Shown here one piece after another: positions 9,691 to 20,018 of a stretch of 64,000 nucleotides of DNA. This stretch comes from Cordilura impudica (Eukaryota > Arthropoda > Insecta > Diptera > Scathophagidae), in the NCBI GenBank assembly GCA_963682025.1, contig OY821518.1, forward strand, positions 229,742,348-229,806,347, written 5' to 3'. Positions within the stretch are counted from its first letter, which is position 1, and the number at the start of each line of letters is the position of its first letter. The translations under genes were made by a program, and so were the position numbers. Below the pieces are notes generated by a model. It worked only from the letters and a program-made list of their open reading frames with translations, did no database searches and was not told where the DNA came from.

Positions 9691-12600
9691 TTGGCTGATG
9701 TTTTGTTGCTGAGCAAGATACTTCAAATTTTACCAAAACAATTTGCAACTTTTAAGTCAAGCTGGATGTTATTAACTAAAATTGAAGAAAAGAATCTTGA
9801 AGAAATGTCAGCTCAATTATGTATGTATCAAAGAAATTTCAAAAGCTTTAACCGTAATAAAGGTGAAGATGAGGCATTAGTAGCAAGAAGTTCCAATATC
9901 AAGAAAGTGGTATCAAGTTATGATAAAAGTAATACAAATAATAAAAGGTCAGATATTTGTAATGCATGTAGAAAATGGATTAATGATGGTAAACATAGAT
10001 AAGAGTGGAGAAGTTAAGGTTACATATCACCAAATTTTACATTTTATTTGTGAAGATATAAATGCATTCAAGTAAGATTATTCAAATAATTGGTGAATAG
10101 ATAATGGTGCAACTTGCCCTGTTACAAATAATAGAAAATTATTTAAAGATTTTAAGGTATTTAAAAATACGTGCACGATTACAGATGCTGGAAGAGAAAT
10201 TTTAGATGTTATTGGTAAGGGTACTATTGAAATTCAATTAAGACTAAACAATAAGTTACTCACTTTAGACCTAACGGATATTTGGTATGTTCCCAATATT
10301 TGAAGAAATCTTTTTTTCTGTTTTGAGTTCAAATCGACAGCAATAAGTTACAAACTTTCTATCAACAATGAAGTTGTACTAGTTGGTCACCGAGAGATTG
10401 GTGGTAGATTATACAAAGCAGCAATAAGGGCAGTGATTCCTAATGCTGATGAAGTTTATGCAACAGAAATTGATAATACCCTATAACTATATCATGAACG
10501 ACATCAGGATAAATGACACGTTCAGCAAAAACATATCTGAACTTGGTATTAATGTTAAATTATATAGGAAGATATGTGAACTAATGTCAGCAGATGTTTG
10601 TGGTCTTTTTCACAAATCTTTTAATAAGAAGAAATATTTAGTTATATTTAAAGATATGTATACTAAATATTGTTTTCGATATTTAATGAAAGAAAAATCA
10701 GAATTTAAAGATGACATGGAAGTTTTGGCGTTAGCAAAGGCACAGGGACACCAAATTAAAGAATTCTTAAGTGATAATGGAGATGAGTTTGATACGGAAA
10801 ATTCTCAAAGAAAATGGAATTACTCAAAGACTTACTGATACATATACACCGCAACAAAATGGAGGTAGTGAACGTGAAACAGAACAGTAATAGAAATGGC
10901 GGATTAGTACGTACTGCTATATATATATTAAATCGTACTCGTAGGTCATCTGTGCATGATAAGAGTCCACATGGACTATGGTTATGAAGAAACCTAGAAT
11001 AAATCAGTTAAGAATCATTGGATGTGAATGTTTTGTATATGTTCCTAAACAGAAGAGAAGAAAAATAGATTCTAAAGCAGTTAAAGGTTACTTGATTGGA
11101 TACGATACTGAAGAACGTTACCGGTTATAGATTAAAGAAATTCATAGTTAAATTTTATCAAGAGATGTTAAATTTAATGAAGAAATTATAAATTCTAATA
11201 TTTTGCAAGAATAAAAAGACGATTCTACCGAAAATTAAAGAAAACAGTTAAATTGGAATTTAAAGATTATAAGTGCTCTACAGAAGAAGTCCCAGAAGAA
11301 AAAAATCAACATAGTTGAAAAAATTATTCTCAAGATGCTTTAGATGAAGATATTTTTGAAGAATTTATTCAAGATGATAACTCAATTTTAAGCGATTTTC
11401 ACGGTTTTGAATCTAAGAAGCGTGTAAGATCGTCAAGTGATGACGTTGAACATATTAGTAAGCGTTTGAGAGATCGTACATTATTACAAAATTTAAAGTT
11501 TAATGTAATGGCGGATTACGATTTTGTTAGTGAATTGAAACTTCAATTACCTATTTAAAAGCAGTTAACAGCAAAGAAGGATATCAATTGAAAATAGCGA
11601 TGAATTCAGAGATGAATTCCTTAAAGGAGAATCAGACATGGGTCACATCAGATCTACCAAAAGGATCAAATGCTCTTCCATCAAAGTGGGTATACAAACT
11701 AAAAACTAATCCTGATGGAAGCATAGACAAGTTCAAAGCAAGATAAGTTATTAAGGGATTTAGACAAAGAGTTGCAAAATTAGGTAGAATAAGTGCAAAT
11801 TTAAGTATAGCAGCTAGTCAAAATATGCATCTTTCTCAATTTGACGTATCAACAGCTTTTCTTTACGGGCAACTTGAAGAAAGCATATACATGAAACAAC
11901 CGGAAGGGTTTGATGATGGTACTTCAAAAGTTTGCAAGTTAATAGGAAGTCTTTATGGTTTAAAACAATCTCCGCGATGGTGGAATCATAGATTTGGTAA
12001 TTTTTTATTGAAACTTAGATTTAAGGCTAATGAAGCTGATTCTTGTTTATATATGAAAAGTAAAGGAGGCAAGAAGTTAATACTTGCTTTATATGTAGAT
12101 GATGACCTAGTAGCTACAACGGATGTAAATGACTAAAGAATTTTTTATTTGATTTAAAAAGAGAATTTAAGATTGTGCCAAATGATGCTAATAACTTTTT
12201 TGACCTCGAAGTAAAAAGAATTTACAATGGTATAACGATAAGTCAAGAAACTTATGCAAGAAAGATATTAAAACGTTTTAGTTTCTCCGACGCTTAAGGG
12301 TACTTTCGAACCAGGGGAAGAAATAATAAGACGCTCTCAATTTCCTTATAGGCAAGCTGTAGGAGCTATACTGTCCTTAATGTTGGGAACAAGAACAGAT
12401 TTAGCATACAGCTTTGGATTTCTATCTAGAACTTTAGAAAATCCTTCAGATGATGATGTAGTTCGTGTTAAGAGAGTTTTTCGTTACATTTCCGGAACAA
12501 TAAACTATGGTATATTTTATAATAAACGTGCAGAACAAAAGTTATATTGCTATAGTGATGCAGACTTTGGTCGTTGTTCAAAAACTGGAAGATCCACATT

Positions 12601-13077
12601 TGGTGTTGTAGTTAAATTTTCTGAATGTGCAATTTCGTGGTTAAGTAAAAGGTAGACTATGGTAGCAACATCAACGGCAGAAGTAGAAGTAGCGGCTTCA
12701 GAAGCGGCAAAAGAAATTATATGGCTTAAGCGTTTATATGGAGAGACAATTGGTTTAAACGATATTCCAATGTTACAAGTTGATAATTCAACTGCTGTCC
12801 GTTTAGCACAAAATCCAGAATATCATAAAAGAACAAAGAATATCAACTTAAAACACTTCTTCGTTCGAGAAAAAGTTATTGAAAGAAAACTAGTAGTACA
12901 AATTTCTACACAAAATCAATTAGCACATTTGATGACAAAACCTTTACAGCCAACAAGATTAAAAATGCTTTGTGATCAAACCGGTCTCCGAGATAATAAC
13001 ATCACATAACAAGGGAAAGTGTTGAAGTCATTTATATTATGTTATGTTTTGTTATCCTTTTTTGTTATAGTTATAAT
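9691..13077 (+). pseudogene. 5'-truncated Ty1/Copia retrotransposon
   Basis: In order: gag tail (9691-10002, ADVLLLSKILQILPKQFATF and a remnant knuckle CNACRKW); protease region near 10100 (WIDNGATCPVTN, where the usual DSGA/DTGA is DNGA); GAG-pre-integrase and integrase (10443-10838, SADVCGLF, KYLVIFKDMYTKYC, IKEFLSDNGDEFD); RT (about 11600-12136, LPSKWVYKLKTNPDG, FDVSTAFLYGQL, YVDDDLVA); RNase H (12380-13009, YSDADFGRC, STAEVE, VDNSTAVRLAQNP). A purine tract AAGGGAAAG at 13011-13020 precedes a short TGTTGAAGTC LTR start that is cut off at about 13077. There is no 5' LTR and there are at least six stops or frameshifts. Confidence 0.85.
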
Positions 13078-13483
13078 ACTAGCAGATTATAGCCCTCGAA
13101 ATTCAAGCGCAAATTCTACGAATTTTTATTTTTTCATTAATTAAAGACCCTAAAAGTATGCTAATTAATTATAGCCAATTTACAGATCACACGTGGACTA
13201 ATACACGTGCTAAATTTTTATTTTATATATTTAAGTCATTGCTTGCAAAGTCAAACCTTCATAGATGGAAAGAAGTAACTATTGAAGAAATTAAAAAGAT
13301 AATTGCTTTATGTATTTTAATGCTTCTTAATAAAAAACCTGAATTGAAACAGTACTGGAGCTAAAATCCACTTTATTTTCAGAATATATTCGGAACAACT
13401 ATGAGTCGTATAACATCTGAAAATATAATCCGTTGCATGTGCTTCTACGATCATGAACAGTGCGATAAATCTAGTCGTTTATA
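13078..13483 (+). pseudogene. piggyBac-like transposase, N-terminal part
   Basis: The frame shows SLIKDPKSMLINYSQFTDHT, WKEVTIEEIKKIIALCILML, NKKPELKQYW, then an in-frame TAA (13362-13364), then NPLYFQNIFGTTMSRITSEN and IIRCMCFYDHEQ. This is the region before the DDE-like domain of piggyBac transposases. The frame continues into 14715 once the mariner at 13484-14714 and one TA are removed (...SSRLYKIENVV). The first 108 bp (13078-13185) recur, inverted, at 53600-53715 and 55885-55998. Confidence 0.8.
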
Positions 13484-14714
13484 AAGGGTCCGCCAAATAA
13501 TTTTTTTTTTTTGAAAATGCTAAAAAAAAAAACAACTGAATATTATCTCAAATTTCTTTTTTTATTTGAAAGTACAATCCTTCCGGTTAATAATGGAAAA
13601 TAATTTCATTCAAATGGCTGCCTCGGCTGGCCATGTAGTAGCCTACATGATCGGTCCAATTTTTAAGCACATTATCGATTGTGTGCAGCTGTATTTCACC
13701 AATGGCTTTACGAATATTGTCCTTTAAAGCGTCAATTGCCTCTGGCTTATTGGCGTAACACTTATCTTTGTGGGCACCCCACAAATAATAGTCCAAAGGG
13801 GTCAAATCGCAGCTCCGAGGCGGCCAAACGACATCAGCTCTGCGGCTGATAATGCGATCTTCAAAAACAGGGCGCAAAACATCGAGTGTAGCTTCGGCTG
13901 TATGGCACGTAGCGCCGTCCTGTTGAAATCCAATGTTGCCAATATCCTCCTCTTCAATTTTTGTGAACAAAAATTCGTTCAACATGGCCCGATAACGATC
14001 GCCATTGACTGTAACGGCCACTCCTTGCTCATTTTCGAAGAAAAATGGCCCAATTATGCCTCTGGACCAAAATTTTCCATGTATGCGTGCGGGTTTTCCG
14101 CCAAGATCAAAATGAGCTTCATCTGAAAAGATGATTTTTTTTGGCAAAATCGGCATCTTCTGTAAGTCGATCGCAGGCCCACTTAGCGAATCGAAAACGC
14201 ATTGGATGGTCAGTTGGCTTCAACTCCTGAACCAATTGGACTTTGTATGGCGTCATACCAAGGTCTTTATGCAAAATTCGCTCAATGATGCCTCCGAAAT
14301 GTTCAATTCTTGAGAACGACGGTGAATTGATGTTGATGGCGCTTCACGCACACTTTCTGACAGCAGCAATGTTCTCGGGTGTACGCACTGGTTTTGGCTT
14401 TTCACGCTTTGGTTTATCGATGAGAACGCCAGTTTCTTTCACTTTTTTTCACAAGATAACGAACATACGGAGCTGACGGTGCTTCTCTTCTTCCAAAATC
14501 CGTACGCAATTTTCGTACACATTCTGCAACATTACCATGAATTTCAAAGTAATGTCGCAATATTTCCCAGCGTTGTTCAGGCGTATACACAATCATATTC
14601 GTTCAGCGGAAGGATAAAACTAACTATCTGTCAAATCAGACATGAGCTAAATGTTACCATTCACGAAATAAGAACGAGTTGAAAAAAAAAAAAAACGTTA
14701 GATGGCGGACCCTT
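13484..14714 (-). mobile_element. DD41D (rosa-like) mariner, 1231 bp
   Basis: Terminal inverted repeats AAGGGTCCGCCA at both ends with TA duplications (13482-13483, 14715-14716). The minus-strand transposase remains occupy 14596-13587. Precise removal restores the piggyBac frame it interrupts. Poly(T)/poly(A) tracts lie just inside the ends. Confidence 0.85.
13587..14596 (-). pseudogene. DD41D mariner transposase (copy 1), frameshifted
   Basis: The N-terminus MIVYTPEQRWEILRHYFEIH (from 14596) is a helix-turn-helix start; the middle portion is readable with frame changes (RTPENIAAVRKCVREAPST, YKVQLVQELKPTDHPM); the C-terminal frame 14156-13587 has IIFSDEAHFDLGG, QQDGATCHTAEATLDVL and WPPRSCDLTPLDYYLWG. 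From the Asp of QQDG to the Asp of TPLD there are 41 residues, so this is DD41D, as in the rosa group. At least three frameshifts are needed, two of them in A7-A8 runs (near 14447 and 14140). A cut-and-paste transposase acting at TA sites. Confidence 0.85.
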
Positions 14715-14906
14715 TATAAAATTGAAAATGTGGTAAATGCAAATATTGAAAAAATATACAGCCCTCTTGAAAATTTATCATTAAATGAAGCTCTTCTTTT
14801 GTGGACAGTAAGATTTGTGTTTCGTCGATATATTCCAAACAAACGTCATAAATATGGATTAAAGTTTTACGAATTATGTAAACATACACATGCCAGGTAT
14901 CGATAG
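14715..14906 (+). pseudogene. piggyBac-like transposase, catalytic-region fragment
   Basis: The frame reads YKIENVVNANIEKIYSPLEN, LSLNEALLLWTVRFVFRRYI, PNKRHKYGLKFYELCKH. It corresponds to the DDE block around the second Asp of piggyBac transposases (family pattern ...D-E-x-hydrophobic...YxPNKP/R-K-G-K). Where the family has the catalytic Asp before Glu, this copy has Asn (LNEAL). The frame closes at 14906. The rest of the catalytic domain is not readable in 14907-15212. Confidence 0.75.
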
Positions 14907-15212
14907 ACATGCCCAAGGCGATCAATTCGTTGTTATATGTAAGAAGGTATTTTTGATGTGTCAACATCTATACGCGCAGGGGGGTAAATTTCTAATTCAC
15001 AATATAATCACAAAAAGAGCGTAATATGTGAGCGTAAGATCTTACGCGTAACATGTGAGCATTAAGACAAATCGGCGTGACATGATTGTTTGGTGAAAAA
15101 ATTATGATGTGTAATAACCTTTTTGTCGCTGTTTTCTGCATTTTATTTATTATATATGTTTACACATCTCCCCTGTGATCGGACTCACATGATTTTTTTC
15201 GTATGCTCGACG
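14907..15212. other. Decayed piggyBac 3' region or flank
   Basis: No open frame. It contains a run of GTGAGC/TTACGC words (15010-15065) and a 34-bp segment (about 15157-15190, TGTTTACACATCTCCCCTGT...) that recurs at 57308-57341. It ends in CGACG (15208-15212), the target duplicated by Transib. Confidence 0.4.
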
Positions 15213-15250
15213 CACAGTGGCGCCATTTGAGTTTTTTCGTTGCAAAAATC
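15213..15250 (+). promoter_or_regulatory. Transib left terminal repeat, RSS-like
   Basis: Heptamer CACAGTG (15213-15219), 22-nt spacer (15220-15241), nonamer-like GCAAAAATC (15242-15250). Compared with the vertebrate consensus, the heptamer is identical and the nonamer matches at 7 of 9 positions (ACAAAAACC). This is where a Transib transposase would bind and cut. Confidence 0.8.
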
Positions 15251-15449
15251 ATATATTTTGAAACGAATAACATAATTGAACAGTTTAAACAGCATATGAT
15301 AGATAACTGTTCAGACTATGAGTTACCAAAGTTAAAATTTGTAGAAAAATCAATTTTATGGTAACTAAAAAAAATTATTTTTAGATTGTTTTTATTTTTT
15401 TTCTTTAGGGTTTTATGTTTTAAATTATTACCCAACAAATTAAAAAAAA

Positions 15450-17547
15450 TTACTTCTTTTTTAAATTTATTTTTTCACTTTTTTTTGTAAAATATTCATC
15501 ACAATTCGTAAGAGAATGTATATCTAAAAGACTAATCATTTCTAAGCTATAATTATTTTCTAACTCTATTCGTGACTTCACATGCCGCAGGGAAGAAATA
15601 AGTGGATCGGAAGATGCTGCCAACATGTTGAAGAGGTGCTCATTTTGCCTTACCCTTGACGCTTTGAATGTGTTCTGCAATCTATTTTTTTTATAACATT
15701 TGTTAAGAGACTCCTGTGCTTCTTCAGAAAGCTATCCAATTGGCAAAGACTGGTACTCAATTATATCTTTGCCCTGCGCCAATATTTTATGGACGGTCGG
15801 GGTCAACTTCTTCTGTGGATACATTTCTGCTAAAAGAGATGCAGTTTTCGATGTATATTCTCCATATTTTGTAGAATTGACATTTTCTTTGCAGTTTAAA
15901 ATATTCAAGATCGTTCCCAATCTTTTCACGATTTGATTGTCAATTCCAGTGATTCTAGTTACTGCCTCATCATTTTCAAAAAATCTCCTAGAAGTGTTTC
16001 CATCGTTTGAGTTACCGTATCCGTGCTTGGGACAGTCTACTTTTAGTCCAACTTGTTTAAAAAAAAGCATCCTGTATTTGCTTCTTTCTGATCTTTTCCC
16101 TATCCTTTATTGATGTATTTTCATCGAAGTTTTCCTCCTCTTGTGGTAGGGTATACGCCAGTTTTAGCAAGAACTCCATACACCTTATCCTTGCGTGCAA
16201 TGGTGGCATTGCATATTCGTAATTCTCCTCGTTTGTAGAATCGTTTAAATTACCAAAGTTCTTCTTACTCTTTTTGCAAATGGGGCATGACAATGTTGAG
16301 GTTGTTCCTGTCAGTTCGTTTACGACTTTTCCGTCAACCATGGTCAGGTGGAACTCGTAAGTGCATTCAATATATTTTCCTTCTCCAATTTGCAGCTTTG
16401 TAGGCTTAATCTTGCTTATTTATTCTTCAATGTCCTTCACCGTGGTCCTTATGAGTTCTGCCGATTCCCTTGCAAACTGAAACATTATTGGTCGGCAATG
16501 ATGCACTGATGACGGACGTGGATTTTTCCAGTGTAGGGAAACATCAGATTTTAGTCGCAAAGGAACAACAGCTGCCATAAACATATTTCCGTCCGATATT
16601 GTAGCGTCATCGGAAGATATCCTTTGCTTATAAACGCTTTGTCCGGATGATCCATCGCAGCCCCATTTGCTGAGCAATGTCAGTTTCTCAGGAAGAATTT
16701 TCACCTCATTTTCAGGAAGACTCTCCAACAACCGTTTTGCTGTATGGCCCATGAGATCCTGCAGGTTGGCTTTCACAGAGACTTCCGTAAACTCCGTATG
16801 CAGTGGTCGTGAATTTATTTTGGCTTGCGTAATATGCTTGTATCCTGGTAAAACGTCAGCCCCGTGTCGCATCAAGGATGCCCGTAGTATCCATATTTTT
16901 CTTTGGGAAGTTGTAAGTCCATAAACAAGGCCAAGGTTTCTTCAGAACCATACTTTTTAATGTGTGCGTTTGTGGGCGTGGGAATGCTTTCCTTAATTCC
17001 TTTTAGTCGCAGTGGGCTTGCATCAGCAACAGATTTTGTAATCTGCGACCTAACTCTTTCACTATCCTTTGTATGTTTAATAGACAGCGCGTCCGATAAA
17101 TGCTTCGTGGTCAAGTCATTGGTGGCATCGGCAAGTTTCCTTTTTCTTGTGAAAATTGAACACTCTTCAATACTTTTTTTTTGGCCTTCCTTTTGCTCCT
17201 CTGGTTGATGTGGTGGGTTTACCTACTGCCAATATATCCAGGATGGTGTCTTCATAAAGCCAGTCCTCGTATTTGGAGTTGAAGTTCTGAATGGTTCGAT
17301 TAGATTTCACCCATTTTGCTTTAATATTTGCATATATCAGATAAAAATTATTTTTTATAATTTCGCTTCTCTCAATATTTCCGTATAAGCTTTCAAGTTC
17401 TTCTAAAGCAGCTTCCGTGAAAAACTTTGGTGTGGTTGACCTTCTAAACAGTTCAAATAATTTTAAATTGTTTAACGCCATGGTTTCAGTACTAGTTGCG
17501 TCAACTTTCAGTCGTAGACTAATCCAGGCATTATGCTTATTTTGCAA
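15450..17547 (-). pseudogene. Transib transposase (RAG1-core-like), frameshifted
   Basis: Minus-strand pieces in order: 17547-17167 (N-terminal, YANIKAKWVKSNRTIQNF, KGRPKKK); 17114-16872 (HLSDALSIKHTKDSERVRSQ, SEETLALFMDLQLPK); 16875-16420 (ITQAKINSRPLHTEFTEVSV, LLSKWGCDGSSGQSVYKQ, VVPLRLKSDVSLHWKNPRPS, CRPIMFQFARES); 16341-16057 (MVDGKVVNELTGTTSTLSCP then ICKKS, PPLHARIRCMEFLLKLAYTL); 16070-15732 (LTPTVHKILAQG); 15731-15450 (LSEEAQESLNK..., HLFNMLAASSDPLISSLRHV). WGCDGSSG carries a catalytic Asp, CPIC a zinc ligand pair, and the last block the helix with the catalytic Glu. Breaks: frameshifts near 17170 and 16062 (both in A8 runs) and 16872, TAA at 16420, TAG at 15732. Confidence 0.88.
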
Positions 17548-18387
17548 TATATAGGCTTATGCTACCATGCCTAAAAATTTACCTGTTCCCTGGTAAATTA
17601 TGCAATTTTGATATTATGCTCGTGTCTAAATAAGATTTGTGCCTACCTGGAGGGACCATAAGTCAATATTGTTCTTGACCATTTGTACTCCAAAGTAATT
17701 TTTAAGTGAGGTGCGTACCTGCGAATTTCAATGAGTAGTTTTTTGTGCATCCTGTGTCTGTAACAGAATATTGGGAGTAGACTTTGGCAGAGGCTCACAG
17801 GTACACAACCGACTTAAAATGCAATTTTCAAACTATTAGATCAAACTACTGTCAGTCAAAACATGTAAGGGATACACGCCATACAATTTCTGCAACCATG
17901 TCTTTTTAACCTTTTTTACCTCTAGAAGCCAAACGGGCACGTACGGGCAGATAAAACCTTTTGAACTATGTAAAGAAATAATCAAAGAACATGTTTTGCA
18001 AATATGGCAAATATAGAAAAATATAGATTTTTTTTTATTTTCCGTCAAAGTTGAAAAATAGTGAAAAAACGGATAGTTTTTAAATAGTGATTTACCAGGA
18101 GAAACAGTTAATTTTTTTTTATCATTATACAGTTAATAAATACATCAATCAATACAAACAAAAAATAAGGCGATTCGTTTTCTATTTTTCGTGATATTAC
18201 ACCTGAAATCGCAACAAATTGACTAAAAATTGTGTGTTTTTTTGAAAACCGAAAGTCGGTCAACTTTGAACGGTTATATCTTCTAACTAAAAATGTGATA
18301 TTATTAAGAGTAGCATATTTGAAATCGTTGAAAAGTTTCCTATAACATGGGTTTATTAAAAACTTCGTCGGCGCACATGAAAATTTT

Positions 18388-18426
18388 GATTTTTGCAACC
18401 TCGTTTGCTCTACGGGCGCCACTGTG
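18388..18426 (-). promoter_or_regulatory. Transib right terminal repeat, RSS-like
   Basis: Read on the minus strand: CACAGTG (18426-18420), 23-nt spacer (18419-18397), GCAAAAATC (18396-18388). The first 12 bases and a 13-bp block ending in ...GCAAAAATCA are identical to the left end, while the spacer between them is mostly different. Confidence 0.8.
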
Positions 18427-18431
18427 CGACG

Positions 18432-19737
18432 TTGCATTTTGGAATTCTTGCTGGATATAGGTATAATAAAATAAAAGATGATAAGCCTATTGGGCAAATC
18501 TTCAGTTCCTCAAAAATCATATAGCGCAGAAGCCAGCTCATCAAATGCCGCGCACTAGAGGCAAAAACGTTTTTTTTTTCAAATTGTTTACTAAAAGGAG
18601 CAACTTAAAATACTTCTCTTTAGTTGAAACAACATTGATATTAATTGGGCTTACATTTGGGGACAACACAAAATATCGCTCTTTAGTTGATTCTAAAGAA
18701 GCAACTCTTATAACAAAGAGGGTTACAACTGTATTTTATTTTTTTGTGAAAGAGTAGAAAAACTGATATAAGATTTTTACAGTGGTTAGATATGACCACT
18801 GTGTATCGTTTTCTTGAAAGAGTGAAAATTGAAAAATTTTGAGTTGACTCACTTAAGAGGTACAGGTGCGATATATGTAACATAATAAAATTCGACTAAT
18901 AGTATTCGTGAAATCTCTAGTAAAACAAGATTTTTTCATTTAGCCACTTATATATAGTAGATATATTTAAAATGTACTTTTTCTCTCTCACTCTCTCTCT
19001 CTCTCTCAACTTCAGTAATATAAATACATTTTAACATCTTTGTGAAGATAAATAAAATTTAAGCATTTTTGTAAATATTTAATAAGTATTTAATAACATT
19101 TATAAATAAATTATTTAAATGATCACATCAAATAAGGACAAGGATATAATCACATACATAAATTTAGTTCTAATTACTTACGTACTATTTCATAACTTAG
19201 TATTGCATTCAAATCCCATTCAGAAAAATTATTTTATAACATTTTTGAAATAATATAAAGTTATATTATGTATGTATATATGTATGTGTATAAAGTTTTA
19301 ATATTTTTTTCTTTTTGCAAATAGCTATGTTAAGCGGGCATCCCATATCAATTTGAAAGACGTTCGAATTTCTAGAAAAATATTAATATATAATGTACGA
19401 GTTGTATATAAGAGCGCTTCATTTTGTATGGGTTAAGAAAAAGTGATTGACGTAGTCCTCTATCAAATAAAATCTAGACATATTGTATGATATACGCATA
19501 GGCTCTACCTCTAGGCTCTAGCGATAACCGCCCATTATTTTTTACGAATAAAAAAAAGTTAAGGAAAATCTTGTCAAATACTGTATTTGGTTTAAAAAAC
19601 ATTTAAGAATTCTTCGATTGTGCATCAAAACATAAGGAAAATCTGCCTATAAATTTCGGATAATGAGACTATCATGCCATTTTATTGGTGCATTTTAATG
19701 TGATTTTCAGTTAAATAACATTTTAATTTGGATCCGT
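18432..19737. other. Unassigned sequence with a CT microsatellite
   Basis: No supported gene. A (CT)n run lies at about 18981-19008. A motif TTTTGTATGGGTTAAGAAAAAGTGATTG (about 19421-19448) is similar, inverted, to about 28639-28672, which suggests another small repeat family. The frame at 18545-18757 is not recognised. Confidence 0.4.
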
Positions 19738-20018
19738 GTGCATGAAAAAGTAACAGTAAATGTCTTTCCAACGGCGACATATAAAGATCAGTCAGCTAAT
19801 AAAATATTTTATTCATCATCAGCTGAATATTGCGATGATGTTGAAATGTTAGATAGCCAGAGTCAAAACAAGCGTGAGAATGAGTTCGAAGAGTGCAGTT
19901 CTATAGTCGAGAATTTTCTCAAGGTGAGCTGAATGACTTAATTCGAGATTTAAATTTATCGAAGAAATCAGCTGAACTGCTTCCGTCAGGGCTAAAAGAA
20001 CGTTGTTGCCTTCTGTTT
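19738..20018 (+). pseudogene. Unclassified multicopy protein, N-terminal part
   Basis: The frame starts VHEKVTVNVFPTATYKDQSA. After a one-base shift near 19915 it reads FSQGELNDLIRDLNLSKKSA, ELLPSGLKERCCLLFG. The last residues span the foldback insertion: the 9-bp duplication CTTCTGTTT lies at 20010-20018, and coding resumes at 21131 with LFGISIIIYRHRYREIL. I recognise the block as one that recurs in uncharacterised arthropod and cnidarian proteins of probable transposon origin; I do not know its biochemical role. Confidence 0.5.

Larger units (their letters stand above)
15213..18426 (-). mobile_element. Transib transposon, complete, 3214 bp
   Basis: Both ends begin with CACAGTGGCGCC (15213-15224 and, inverted, 18415-18426). 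The element is flanked by the 5-bp duplication CGACG (15208-15212 and 18427-18431), matching the GC-rich pentamer preferred by Transib. A RAG1-core-like transposase is encoded on the minus strand between 17547 and 15450. Inside each end an A-rich nonamer-like GCAAAAATC follows the heptamer CACAGTG after 22 nt (left) and 23 nt (right), the layout of a 23-spacer recombination signal. It is inserted in the remains of a piggyBac-like element. Confidence 0.93.

Noticed and set aside
15450..17547. Reading the minus-strand protein as a host RAG1-like gene
   Set aside because: The frame is enclosed by TIRs and a 5-bp duplication, so it is a transposon; no RAG2-like or other linked gene is present.
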